Assembly (NCBI RefSeq): GCF_019703515.2
Contig: NC_059349.1
Location: forward strand, 26,470,744 to 26,534,743
From: Myxocyprinus asiaticus
Lineage: Eukaryota > Chordata > Actinopteri > Cypriniformes > Catostomidae
Direction: 5' to 3'
DNA length: 64,000 nt
Below, in pieces: positions 1 to 11,141 of the stretch. Below the pieces are notes generated by a model. The model was given only the letters and a program-made list of their open reading frames with translations, made no database searches and was not told where the DNA came from. The translations under genes and the position numbers were made by a program. How positions within the stretch are numbered: position 1 is the first letter of the stretch; every line of letters starts with the position of its first letter.

Positions 1-150
1 TCACAGTGACACCTACAAGGTGACAATACATGTTCCTTCACATTCCCTCCTGAAACAGGCAACTGAACAGGAAGAACTCAATGTGCCTTCTGTAATAACA
101 CATACAAAATTAGTCCATACAGACTGAAATTATTCTGAGAGAAGTGTTAC

Positions 151-3100
151 CTGTGCAAGAGAGAGTGGAGGAGAGAGGGTGGGCGACAGCTGCTGAAGAC
201 TATGATGCTGCTGGGAGTCAGTGTTGAGAATCAGAGGAACCACATTCTCATGACGGCGTTGAACACTGCCAGTCACTGTAGGTTGTGCTGACATCACACC
301 TGATGAGACAAGAAGGCATTTAGACCATTTAGAATTCAAAATCTAATTTAAATCTAGTAAAACACAAAGTTTTAGGATTTAATTGTTTTTTAAATGTTAC
401 ACGTAAAATAAATATGACATATTTAAAATTCTGCATGTCAATGTGTGACATTGATCATGCTAACGCCTTTGTAGAAAAGGTCAGATGTCCATGCTTTCGT
501 TGAAGCACACCAGGTGTGCTCTAGAACATTTTCAAATCTTGCTGGGATAATCATCAGGTTTTGAACAAACTTGGAGTTCCTGTGCCAGCTCGAGTACATG
601 CTGTCATTAAAGCAAAAGGGGAACACACCAAATACTACTCAAATTCAAATTGCTGAGCTTATAATGTGATTTGCAATAAAAATGTATTAATCAGAAAAAT
701 GCAAAATAGAAAGTACGTTTTTCACTAGTGGTCACAGACCTTTGGACCTCACTGTATGCATGTGCTCATCTTGCCAACAAATGTCCAGAAATCCAAAAAT
801 GTAATCAGATGATTACAACAGCATTTAATAGCACTAAAAATAACACAGGACATCTTTACATACACATGGAGTGTATATCATAATGTCTATGGGTGTAAGA
901 ATCACCTTGGCTGGCAGAAGTGAGGCCCATGTGAGTGTTGGCCAGATTGCCAGTGCTGTTGGAGCAACTGAAAGAGGAGGAGGAGTCATCAGGGTCCAGA
1001 GGTGTGGGAAGAGGAGGTGGGATCTGGATGTTGGTGAGGTCTGGCAGAGAGCCGCCTGTGTTGTGTGCCACTGGGATTAAAGATGCAGTCATTTCCTGAT
1101 CTGGAGATGGAAATATGCTGGGAAAAATACATGAGGGATGTTAGAATAACTGAGGTAATTGGATATGGCTCAACAGAAAAAGCCCTTTGTAAACACTGCA
1201 GATCATTCTTACAGCATGTCACCTGCTTCATTACATCCATATTCAGAAAAGCCTTAAGTTTACTGCTTTCAGAGTATTTTCACCAACATGAGAAGTAGGG
1301 CTGTCATGATTATGAAACTCAACTGATGATGAATTGTCAAATAAATAATTGCAATTATGATGATTAACTGTCATACTTCTAAAGATGTATGTGTGCTTCA
1401 TACACCTTAAGAAGTCATTTTCATATTTAAGTTGAAATATAATAACAAACAAAATTAGGGAAATATGATTTTCTTTTAAGGCTTAAAAACGTATGAATAA
1501 CATGAAAAATTATATTTTAAATCTCAAAATACTTAAAATATGTCTCTCTTTTAGATCAACTTCAGTCTTGGTCAATTTTACATTTATCCAGTTGTTTTTT
1601 GAACCCAGCACATCTGAATAGCTATTATATTATATTATATTATATAGTAAAATATTTCTTTTCTAAATTGTTTACTTTCATGTTATTTCAAGGCTCTCTG
1701 ATTAAACCCACGAGCCCTTTTTTTTTTTTGCCTGAAAGAAGACCTTTGAGATTCTTTCTTCATTCTATCATCTCCACAGAAATACTGTAGAATAAGAGGG
1801 CATCTCTCCTCTGTGTCACTGTGTGTCATTAACACTGTGTGTATGAACCTGCAATGACCAAGAACATTTCCCAATACACGGTCATTAATTTAAAATGAGA
1901 AGAAGTGCTTTGCGTTTACTATCAAAATCCTCGTTTATATTTTCATGGGAGTTTGATGCAAACCTCGAGAAGGAAATGGTTGCAGGCTGAGCTCCAAGAA
2001 CAGGCGGTAGCTCCAAACCGCCAGCAAAGACATACAGAGCCCCTAACACCTAACCCTTAACAGTACTTTTTATGATCTGATAAAATAACACTGTTATAAA
2101 GGATTGGCAATGTCTAAATGGTTATTAGATTGACTGAGAGATGGATAAGAGTTTGCTTTGATAACCATTTGACTTTGCAACCACCAATTGATAGGTGCTG
2201 CAAGGCCAGTCCATTCACCTACTTTATGCTGAGTTGGCTTTAACAAGAAAATACCTGAAAAACATAAAAAGCAAACGTACTTGATTCCAGGTATTTTGTT
2301 TGACTTGGGCCTTGATGAAGTATTCTATGAAAAAAATAATGACAAATGTCAACAAAAGAACACATGAAAACAAGAGCATAGCAATATACTTTTTAAAATG
2401 TACCTTTTTATGATCCCATATCTGTTTTTGACCTTCTTTGTCCATGTCACTTTCTGGTTCCCCTGTTCCTGGCACAGTGAGAAGAAAAACTAGTACATAG
2501 AGAGGGATGAAAGCATACATTGGAACAAGTGTGGGGAAACCTCTACAGGTTATAGTTTAATTTCATCTTTCACTTGACCTTAGAAGACTGATTTATGGCA
2601 TCTCAATTTAAATGACAAGAAAACCCAAATAAAATACAAGACAAATTAATTATTTGCTTGTATTGAAATTGAGAGGTGAAAAAAAAAAAACTAAATATTT
2701 TATGAACCTTGTTTTAGCTGCAATTCTTGAGATCCTCCTGCAAATGCATCTTGTGGGTTTGGGTTCAAAGTGCTCTGGTGCAGGGCAGAGTCTGAGTTGG
2801 TCCTACAGAACAAGCACAAAGAAACCATAAAGAGCAAATGAAAGACCCAGTTAACAGCCCCACATACACTTTACAAAAGCTTCTTACACTTTTTACTCAT
2901 CTGGGTGGCCGATATAATGCTGGTATATGTATATAAAATACAATTTAATGATAGTAAATGATACATACACATAATTGCTGAAATTAAATTAATAAAATTA
3001 GTGGATTAAAAAAATTATAAACATAATATTTACTCAAAAACCACTCAAAAAATAACTGAAAACAGATAAAGTGCATTCCGTTAAAAAAAGCTATCAGTAG

Positions 3101-6100
3101 ATTTTGGAAATTACACACTTCAACTTCTTTTAGTTGGCCAAGCGGGCAAAGTCATTGGCCAATGATATGCTCAAAATGACCGTTTAAAGATACTATCTCA
3201 GCAGCAAAATTTGAAATTGCAGTAACATTAAAGTGGTGTAACAGAGCCAACAGACATCTTACAAAATGTTAACGTCAAACTTAAACTGTATTATAATAAC
3301 AACAACAACAACAAGTAAACACAATAATACAGAGTATAATCTGCATGCTCTTTCTTTCATTTAAGAAGCTACGAAATACAATTATTGACATTCAATTTAA
3401 AGAGCTATCTGGCTTGCTAGTCCTGCACATATGTACGATCTTCCACACATGCAAACAGATTGTGTGATATAAACTCTCACCTCCTCCAGCTGGAATCAGG
3501 TGGGGGTAACAGATACACAGAGGCATATGGACAGCTATCAACGTGAGACTCAAAATGAAGGAAATCATAACGTCAGAATAAGCAAAGAGATAAAACCTAA
3601 ACACTGACACTCACCGGTAAAAACAGGAAACCGACTAAAAAAACAGTGCTATGAATTCTGCCCTTACAAAATTTCACAGCCTGCTGTTCACCCAAAACTC
3701 CTTTGCATTCACGATTAAACTCATAAAGGATATTTGTCGGCCATGTTTGTCCACAGAGAGGGGTCTGCGGTTTGGGGACGTGATCCGATTTCGGTCCCGA
3801 TAGACCCTGTCCACCAGCCCATGGTGACGAGTCATTCTACTCGAGTCCAACCCTGAATTCTGAAAAGCAGTCTGCCAAGTGCCAACAAAAAATTAAAAGC
3901 ATTATATGAACATTCAACATCTCTATTTATATGCATATACCCTTATTAACTTTGTTTCACCAGTCAGAGCTCTCCTCACCTCAAAGGGAAGGTCAACGGT
4001 GGTGTTTCCAAGCTGAGTGACATTTGGCAAAGAGCCACCATAGTACTGTCCTCGGTTCTGACCAAGCTGTAAATACTGTGTCTTCTGTAACTGTAACTGC
4101 AAGAAAGAAAACAAACGACCCATAAAACTAAGAGACATTAAAATAAACACCCCAAATTTCAAATGTTATCAACATTCAAGATTTCCATAAGCAATACTTA
4201 GTGATAACAGTTTCAGCTGAGGTGAGGCAGAAAAGGAGTTCTCCACTGTAGGAGCTAAATATCTAGGTTAGTAACCAAAAGCTTGCTCACAGTTAAGCTC
4301 TTAAGCAAGGCCTAAACCCCAGATTGTTCCAGGGGGACTGACCCTGAAACTAAAGATGGCATGTTGTGTGCATGTGTTAAAGGCATTGAAACAATTCCAC
4401 TGGCCATGGTCATGTGGTTGGTGGCCATCCATATAAAGCTGAAGTGTGTAATTTTCACACCACAAGTGTCACCAAACAAAATTGCAATCACAGTTTCAAA
4501 CAGGTTCTAGAAAAATCCCCCCATCTTCCACTGGTCATACAAACAGATAGTCCCTCGCAAAACACACACCACTGGTTAAGACAATGTTGCTGAATGTTGA
4601 CAGCGCCACAGAGCCCAAGTGCTACACCTTTCGATTATATCAACCTACGAATGGCTTACTTATAGCTGACTCTGCATATTAAGCTGGGATACAGGAGATC
4701 ATTTTAAGTAACACCATAAACATAACACACATCAGATTTAAAGGAATAGTTCGCCCAAAAATGAAAATTCTCTCATCATTTACTCACCCTTACGCCATCC
4801 CAGATGTGTATGACTTTCTTTCCTCTGCAGAACACAATTGAAGATTTTTACAAGAATGTCTCAGCTCTGTAGGTCCTTTCAATGCAAGTGAATGGTGACC
4901 AGACCTTTCAAGCTCCAGAAATCACATAAAGGCAGCATAAAAGTAATCCATAAGACTCCAGTGGTTAACTCCATATCTTCAGAAGTGATATAATAAGTGT
5001 GGGAGAGAAACAGATAAATATTTATGTCCTTTTTTACTATAAATCTCCACTTTCACATCGTTAAGCAATTGCATAACTTCAGAAGATATAGATTTAACCA
5101 CTGGAATCTTATGGATTACTTTTATGTTGCCTTTATGTGATTTCTGGAGCTTGAAAGGTCTGGTCACCATTCACATGGAACTTCAGAGCTGAAATATGGA
5201 TTACTTTTATGCTGACTTTATCTCCTTTTTGGAGCATTTGGAGTTCTGGTCACCATTCACTTGCATTGTATGGACCTACAGAGCTGAAATATTCTTCTGA
5301 AAACCTTAGTTTGTGTTCAGCAGAAGAAAGAAAGTCATACACATCTGGGATGGCATGAGGGTGAGTAAATGAGAGGATTTTAATTTTTGGGAGAACTATT
5401 CCTTTAAGAATGCACGCATGAGAACGGATGATTTGGTTCAGACATTACAGGGCAGGTAATGTACAACCTGTACAAGTACGTACATTTTGTAACTCCACAA
5501 TCTTCCTAATAAAAGATCTATCAGATTATTTATTAACTTGCTTAAAACAAACTGCGAAAGGTGAGTCATTAGTTGACTGCCATATATAACAAATTAATAT
5601 TATTACAGAAGTTGAAATATTTTTGCAAAATCATTTGTTCCCATCATCTTTCCTGTCGACACGCCCCTTCCAACATCCCATCTCGGTAACTCGTGTATCA
5701 TCTATAATTCCTTGCAAGTATGACTTCGCTTGATCGTTCATGTGCTGGGAACTCGTACTGTAATTACGATATTTCCGACTCCACTTGAAGGGCACATAAG
5801 TGCATCGGGAAACTGGGCACAGCAAAGAATGCTGTTTTGAGCAAAAACATTGTTGAGTATTGCTAAATAATTAATTGAACACAAGTTTGCACGTAAACAC
5901 CAATAAAAACATCCATGCTTAAACCTTCAGTAAAGAAATACATCTGAAATGTGCTAAATTGTCCATTACAGACACGTTTAAATGGATATGGCCTACTATA
6001 ATGGCGAGACGAGAGACTCTAATGTGGGCTGTCAAACACACATGCTCAACCCATTCACACTGCAGCTGTGAGCATGGCAACTTTTATAAGGCCTCCTCGT

Positions 6101-6440
6101 CGTGACCGTCTGTTTATTATTAAATATCCCAACGAAGACAATAAGAGGGCTGTCCGTTAATGAACGCTAGAGATAAACGCAGACTAGAGAGGGGCGTTTG
6201 TTATTGTTTACGTCTCGACAGGCGGGTTCAGAGCGTGTCGTATCAACACAAATTGTGCCCCGCACCTCGGTCTGCTAACGAATGCTGTCATATTAGAAAA
6301 AACCAGACACTTACACGGGCCGCCCGAGTGATACTCAGGTCTTTCATCACCTCATCGAACGCTGCTGTCTCTTCCGCTTGCTTCTGGTTGTGCAACGCGA
6401 TCTTTTCGCTGAATTTTCGCGGATTATTCGAGGTCGCCAT
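151..6440 (-). CDS. crtc1: CREB-regulated transcription coactivator 1 (5' nine coding exons, partial)
   Basis: CRTC proteins are cytoplasmic-nuclear shuttling coactivators that bind CREB bZIP domains and are held in the cytoplasm by 14-3-3 after SIK phosphorylation. Coding exons on the minus strand: 6440-6315, 4096-3980, 3871-3734, 3542-3481, 2802-2708, 2489-2404, 2324-2281, 1117-906 and 299-151. All phases join cleanly to give 343 residues; the full protein is about 630 and the rest lies left of the window. Residues 1-42 ([20 protein letters not shown]...) are the CREB-binding N-terminus and match CRTC1 rather than CRTC2 or CRTC3. Exon 2 carries [10 protein letters not shown]. The SIK/14-3-3 site [10 protein letters not shown] puts its serine at residue 151, the same number as human CRTC1. 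Exon 8 holds [12 protein letters not shown]. The start is fixed by the MATSNN motif and a GTAAGT donor at 6314-6309. Intron 3 has AT-AC ends (separate entry). Intron 1 carries MITE insertions. Paralogue a or b cannot be told. Confidence 0.93.
3543..3733 (-). other. crtc1: AT-AC (U12-type) intron of crtc1
   Basis: The intron between exon 3 (ending at codon 127, CAA) and exon 4 (starting GTTGATAGC) begins ATATCCTTT on the minus strand, an exact match to the U12-type AT-AC donor consensus, and ends CTCAC. No GT-AG pair in this stretch restores the conserved HGRQ-VDSCPY protein join. A branch-point-like TTCCTTCAT lies at 3563-3555, one mismatch from TTCCTTRAY. Its candidate adenosine (3556) is 13 nt from the 3' end, inside the usual 10-15 nt range. 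The intron is 191 bp long and phase 0. Confidence 0.88.
4428..4737. repeat. Interspersed repeat in crtc1 intron 1 (family shared with 60168-60600)
   Basis: A roughly 300-bp block with patches such as GAAGTGTGTA, ACAAACAGATAGT and a CCA(C/T)TGGTT motif recurs in similar order near 60.17-60.60 kb. It has no coding potential. I read it as a decayed MITE family; ends are approximate. Confidence 0.45.
4738..5408. repeat. Cyprinid fold-back MITE, copy 1 (crtc1 intron 1)
   Basis: It starts TTTAAAGGAATAGTTCGCCC and ends in the inverse complement, ...GAACTATTCCTTTAA. The halves are inverted copies of each other (ATGCCATCCCAGATGTGTATGAC-type motif and its complement near both ends). The same element recurs at seven other places in this window. 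It is non-autonomous, with no ORF. The mobilising family is not established here. Confidence 0.8.
5533..5620 (+). repeat. Fragment shared with the hAT element at 15.1-17.7 kb
   Basis: About 88 bp, including AACAAACTGCGAAAGGTGAG and the following TCATTAGTTGACTGCC, is almost identical to 15668-15755. The latter lies inside a hAT element with target duplications, so this is probably a decayed relative that inserted in crtc1 intron 1. No coding content. Confidence 0.6.
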
Positions 6441-7314
6441 GTTTCGCTCCTCTTGTGCTCCGCTCTGGTTCAATGTAGAGATGTCCGATTCGCGAACGAA
6501 TTGTTCATTTGAACCGACTCTTTTAAAGACTCGATGGAGCCGATTCTTAAAGCTTTGGTTAATCACCCAACTCCAAAGAGTGACTTTGTTTAGGAGTAAA
6601 ACCGTGAAAGCGTTAACTAATTAAAATGCGCTAATTTGCATACATTTGACAAGGCACTGCAGGTGAATAGAATAAACAAAATAACTAAAGCATATCATCA
6701 CAGAACTTCCCCAGTTAATGACTTACATCAAGAGTCTTTTCCCCTGAAATATTATGTTTAAATATGCAGATTAGCTTGTTTTGGTTCATTTAGAAGAAAT
6801 CTACAGATGCAAACAGACGGAGGGTAGTAGGCTTAAAACAAACACCATCTAAATGTGTATTTTGGAAGTTTTCTTTCCATTAGAGTAAAAGAAGACATGA
6901 AAGCAAAATAGACCAAAATCTCAAAATTGACCACTACATGAAAAAAGTGTCCTGCCTTAAACAGTAACTTCATAATTTTGATCGTAGGCTCCTCATCTAA
7001 AACGATTCATTGCCTTGTGCAGAATAAACAAATTATTAAACTATGTGCCTCTCCTTGGTGCAGTCATTTATTCTAAATATATACTTTGTGGCATAGTTTC
7101 CTTTGCTGTTGCCTGCTCGTGTGATAAACCTAGTGAATACTAAAGAAGACCATGGTCTCTGTGTGAACTGATTATTTTGTAGAAATCTGGAGTATGAAAC
7201 AATTGCGTGAGTGTGAGGGAATTCAAATAAATTGGTAAGGAAGTCAGAGTTGTGTTAATATATTTAACGTATTGTTTTAAAAAAAAAAATAATAATAATT
7301 AAAGAATTATGAGA
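6441..7314. other. crtc1 5' flank, no second gene seen
   Basis: This lies directly upstream of the crtc1 start codon. The 5' UTR and promoter should be here, but no TATA box or defined start site can be named. Positions 6478-6560 carry a repeat end (CCGATTCGCGAACGAA, then TTGAACCGACT) resembling the inverted sequence near 8400-8470. This suggests a decayed transposon spanning roughly 6.48-8.47 kb, with low certainty. The remainder is AT-rich with nothing recognisable. Confidence 0.35.
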
Positions 7315-8252
7315 AGTGCCCTTTTTTCCACTTGAGCCCCTGCCCCCCGAAATGTAGCTTTTTCTCTGGTCACAGAGTGTATCAAGATTGAAAAACGAAA
7401 TGTCTTTTTATTGATTATTTAAGACCAACATAATTTGAGTGAAAAGGAAAAATAATGTTATTTTAATTCAAATTATTTTTTCTTAAGAAAAAAAGGTGGC
7501 GTGGGAGCCTTTTACCCCACATTTGGATTAAAAGGCCCCCAGCGGGGTTAAAGTGATAAAGTGTAAATATAAGGACAATAGTTCAAGGGTAAAATTTGTC
7601 AACCTATACAAATACTTTTGAGACAGCAAGATTATTATTATTATTTTTTTTAATTATTATTATTTTATGAGTAACAAATTAAGATAATACTTGTTCAAAA
7701 TAACCACTTCAGAAAAGTGTTAACAATTTTCTATTAATTTCAATCACATTTGGCGTTTCATAATTCTGTAAACAAATGAATCTCTATTGTGATTGGATCA
7801 GTCAATATGAGCCCACTTTGTAAATTTTTCAGAACAAATCTTTTCGCCCCATTTAAGAAAAAAAAAAAAAATGTTTTATGGGGGCCTTTAGCCCCTGCAA
7901 CAGGGGGGCTTTTTACCCCAAATACTATCCTTTCACTTATCGGACAGTTACTAAAAACATTTGATTTAATCATGTGAAACAAAACTGAAAACGATAAATA
8001 AGTGTTTTGTCAAAAAAATAAATGTGATAATTTCAGGGATTCTCATTAGCTACATAAATGTGCAATATTTTGAAAATTATAAAACATCACATTTTACACT
8101 GCACGCAAAGATCTCATGGATCAAGAATAGTTTGCAGTGTTTAGAGACAAACAGGTGTTCAGGGAAGTAGCCTTCTGTGGTGGTTTTTGTTGCTGTTTTT
8201 TGTTTTGGAAGTAAAATAATATCAAAAGTGCCTTTAGCCCTGTTGTACCCTA
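7315..8252. repeat. Unclassified repeat with GGGGCC/CCCCT-rich mirrored blocks
   Basis: Blocks at 7490-7545, 7870-7920 and 8226-8250 share the theme 'GGGCCTTT(T)AGCCCC' and TTTTTACCCC. The left part begins AGTGCCCTTTTTTCC and the right part ends AAAAGTGCCTTTAGCCCTG. No intact ORF. It is probably a non-autonomous DNA element; ends are approximate. Confidence 0.4.
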
Positions 8253-9971
8253 ATATTAGTTAACTAGTTAACTAATCTAACTAGTTAACTAGTGTTAGTG
8301 ATGTGCTTAACAATGTTGTTAACAATAACCTTGGAACAGTAACCAACATGTGACGCAATCTATGCATCTCAACATACATTTTACTACGTGTATGACTCAG
8401 ATGTGAATTGTTTTTTGAACCGGTATAATAAAACGAACCGTCCGAACGAATCGATTCGCTAAACTGAATCTGACTTCCCAGCGCTTGTTCCATGAGAGAC
8501 GCAGCTGCGTGCGCGCGTCCGTGCGCGTGGGTGTACTGTACACGCACATCTGGAGTGCGCCAGGGATTCAAGGATTATGTGAACGCAGGAATACTTTACT
8601 GTCAACTACCTGTCCGCGCTGTTCCAGATGTTGACAGATGGCAGGTCCACTCGGACGTTTCATGAATATCTCCAGAAATTCAATACGCCTGCTCAACGCT
8701 TTTATATTTGTTTAGTCTCCTTGCTCTAGTTTAGGTTTTGTCAGTGACTGGGCTTGCAGCTGTCACAGTGCATCTGACCAATAGGAAATGAAACTGCTTA
8801 AATTTGTGTGACAATGAAAGGACAATTGAACACAACCATAAGAAATGAACAGTTTGTGATGCGAGGAAGGGAGTCATATACAGTTACTACAGGTCTCATG
8901 GGGAATTTTTCTAATAGAGAAATAGAAGTGCTGTTTAAGTAAGATAACAATCACTAAGATGTTGCCCAATATGTGCAGGACATGTTAGTTTCATAGCTTT
9001 TCCTTTCTGTAGCCAGCCGCTAAAAATGTTGCACCTACTGTTGGTCTCAGTTTCTTGATACTTGATTAAATATATTTATATGTTTTATTTGTGTTTTTTT
9101 ATTTTATTTATTTATTTATTTTTTATTTAATAAAATGCATTGCATGCCTGAAAATGAAAACAGACAAGAGGTGCAATTTTATTCTTAACGCATACAGTAA
9201 CTAATAAGAGTCCATTCAGCTTCTGTTTATCTGGCATAGATCAAAGCTAACACTGGAAAATCCAGTTTCTGAGTTTACTAAAGTAGTTAAAAGCAACTGT
9301 CTGTTTTGTTCGACCTACTTATAAATGGATTCTGCAAACAAATCAACACAAAAAGAAGCAAGCAAGCTACAATGAAATGAGAAAAGGCAATCATTTTCCA
9401 CAGCCAATTGATCAGGGGTGGAGCTAGGGGGTGGCCAGGGGTGGCCATGTCTTGGGTCATTTTTTATCTTGGGCACAATTTAGTTAGTCTTTCAAAAACC
9501 ACCATCCCTCCACCAACCCACTGTTTGAGGATACAAACCACCACTTGTGCTGAAGCGTCAGATTTTACAATGATGCTCCAATATGCTAATCAAACCTGAC
9601 TATACAGTCAAATCTGACTGTGTTACAAAGAAAAGACATCATTTTTTTGTTACCTGTCATTTATTTTCAAACATCACAATTCTAGCATAAACTTTGTCAC
9701 ACAGGGGTCAGACTCAGGCTTAGAACTGCGTGGCATGTTTGGTATGTGTGGACAGGTTTGTCTACACTTGCGAGGGCCAAATCTCCTCATTAGTTAAAAA
9801 AAAAAAAAAAAAAAGGTCCCAAAGATTATGTTGATCTTCAGATCTAGTGACGTGCACATGTTTCTGTGATGGTTAGGTTCTGGGGTAGAGCTGGGTAATA
9901 AAAAATATCATTAGTCTGATATGAAATCAGAGGAAGTCCATGAGATGTCCTCACTAATATAGTCAACCAAA

Positions 9972-10022
9972 CCTGTGTGTGTGTGTGTGTGTGTGTGCTT
10001 GTGTGCGTGTGTGGGTGGGTGT
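9972..10022 (+). repeat. GT microsatellite
   Basis: About thirteen GT units followed by imperfect GTGC and GGGT units. It is a simple sequence repeat in a region without genes. Confidence 0.95.
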
Positions 10023-10792
10023 GTTGTCTGCATTGTGGATGTTCTATAGCCTCATCCCTTCATGTATGACTGATTGTTTTCTGAATTGTGTCTGATTTAT
10101 TGATTTTTATTTGATAAATAATACATTTGCTCTGTGTTGTAGTCTTTCCCATTCATTTCCTATGGTGGGTCAATTTTGACCCTGAACAACAGGAGTGTTA
10201 TTTATTTTAATTTTTGTAATTTTTTTTACCTTCTTTTGAAAACACTTGCACAATGTACATGAATACTACCAAAAACCAAAAACCAAAACTAGTGTACTTG
10301 TGTCAGTTGGTCTTGCAATGTTAACATAACTAAGTTCCTCCTTTTCATAGAGGATGTCTGCAATGTCTACCAGTGTTAGCTACAGCATCTGAGCAACTGT
10401 TTTCTGACTGTTTGTCTTGACTTCTCACACTTGGGATGCAGTTTAAAATCTGTGCTGATCTGGTAATCTGCTTTCATTTCTATAGATTCTAATTTCAAAT
10501 AATGTCACGTTTAGTGACTTTGTTACACTGAAAATCTGACATAAACAACCTTCATTTGGTAAGTTTTGTTATCAACATTGAAGGCTAGTATAGCTACAGA
10601 ACAAATTCTATTTTTGGGCACTGATAGCCTACAGTTCGGGTGGTCATACTTAGCTTTGATCTGCATATCAATTATAGTTCCTATAAGTTTGAATCCAGAA
10701 ATTTCAATCTGATGCAAATGGATTGCTGTTTACAGGAAGACAAGAGTTTTGAACTACAGGAAGCATGATTGTATGGGGGTGTGAATTTCCAG

Positions 10793-10919
10793 GTTGCATG
10801 CACTGAAAGAGGAACTTTCAAGTGCTCTGAACAAAAAGAAACCCCAAACTACAGCTTGACCATTTCTGACAGCTACCTTGGTATAGACATAGGTGATCCA
10901 GCGTCACCTACACAATATG
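10793..10919 (+). CDS. Candidate upstream exon of the LRRC25-like receptor (uncertain)
   Basis: An open 42-codon stretch begins after an AG at 10791-10792 and ends at a good donor (G|GTAAGA at 10920). It encodes VACTERGTFKCSEQ..., with two cysteines and a 'GTFKC' pattern that could be an immunoglobulin F strand. Its phase (1) does not fit the plain acceptor of the next exon at 11141. A join is only in frame if a weaker AG at 11151 is used. It may belong to the same gene, be an exon of an unresolved isoform, or be chance. Confidence 0.25.
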
Positions 10920-11141
10920 GTAAGATTATTTATATTTTGAAAAATTCATATTTTTTTTTTTAAATCTGGGATTAGGTTAATACTATTATAAATCATTAAG
11001 TTTCCATTTATATTTTAAGCAATTCAGTGTACATGACAGTTCTTGGTCACTTTCACTTGTTTTGAATTAAAGTGATGTGAAGTTTTTCTGGATGTTTTAT
11101 TTGATTATAAATACAATATCATCAGTTTTATATCTTTTTAG

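Noticed and set aside
2224..2520. Separate 98-codon minus-strand protein
   Set aside because: It is crtc1 exon 6 read through its introns; exon 7 lies in another frame in the same stretch.
6160..6624. 154-codon plus-strand frame
   Set aside because: It is antisense to crtc1 exon 1 and its promoter; the minus strand carries the conserved MATSNN protein.
8240..8300. Operator-like repeated TTAACTAGTTAA
   Set aside because: The repeats are short AT-rich tandem units in DNA without nearby genes; most simply a decayed simple repeat.
10769..10963. Stand-alone 64-codon gene
   Set aside because: It starts at a non-ATG codon right after a stop, and its 3' end runs through a good splice donor into intron. 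It is at most an exon and is listed as such with low confidence.
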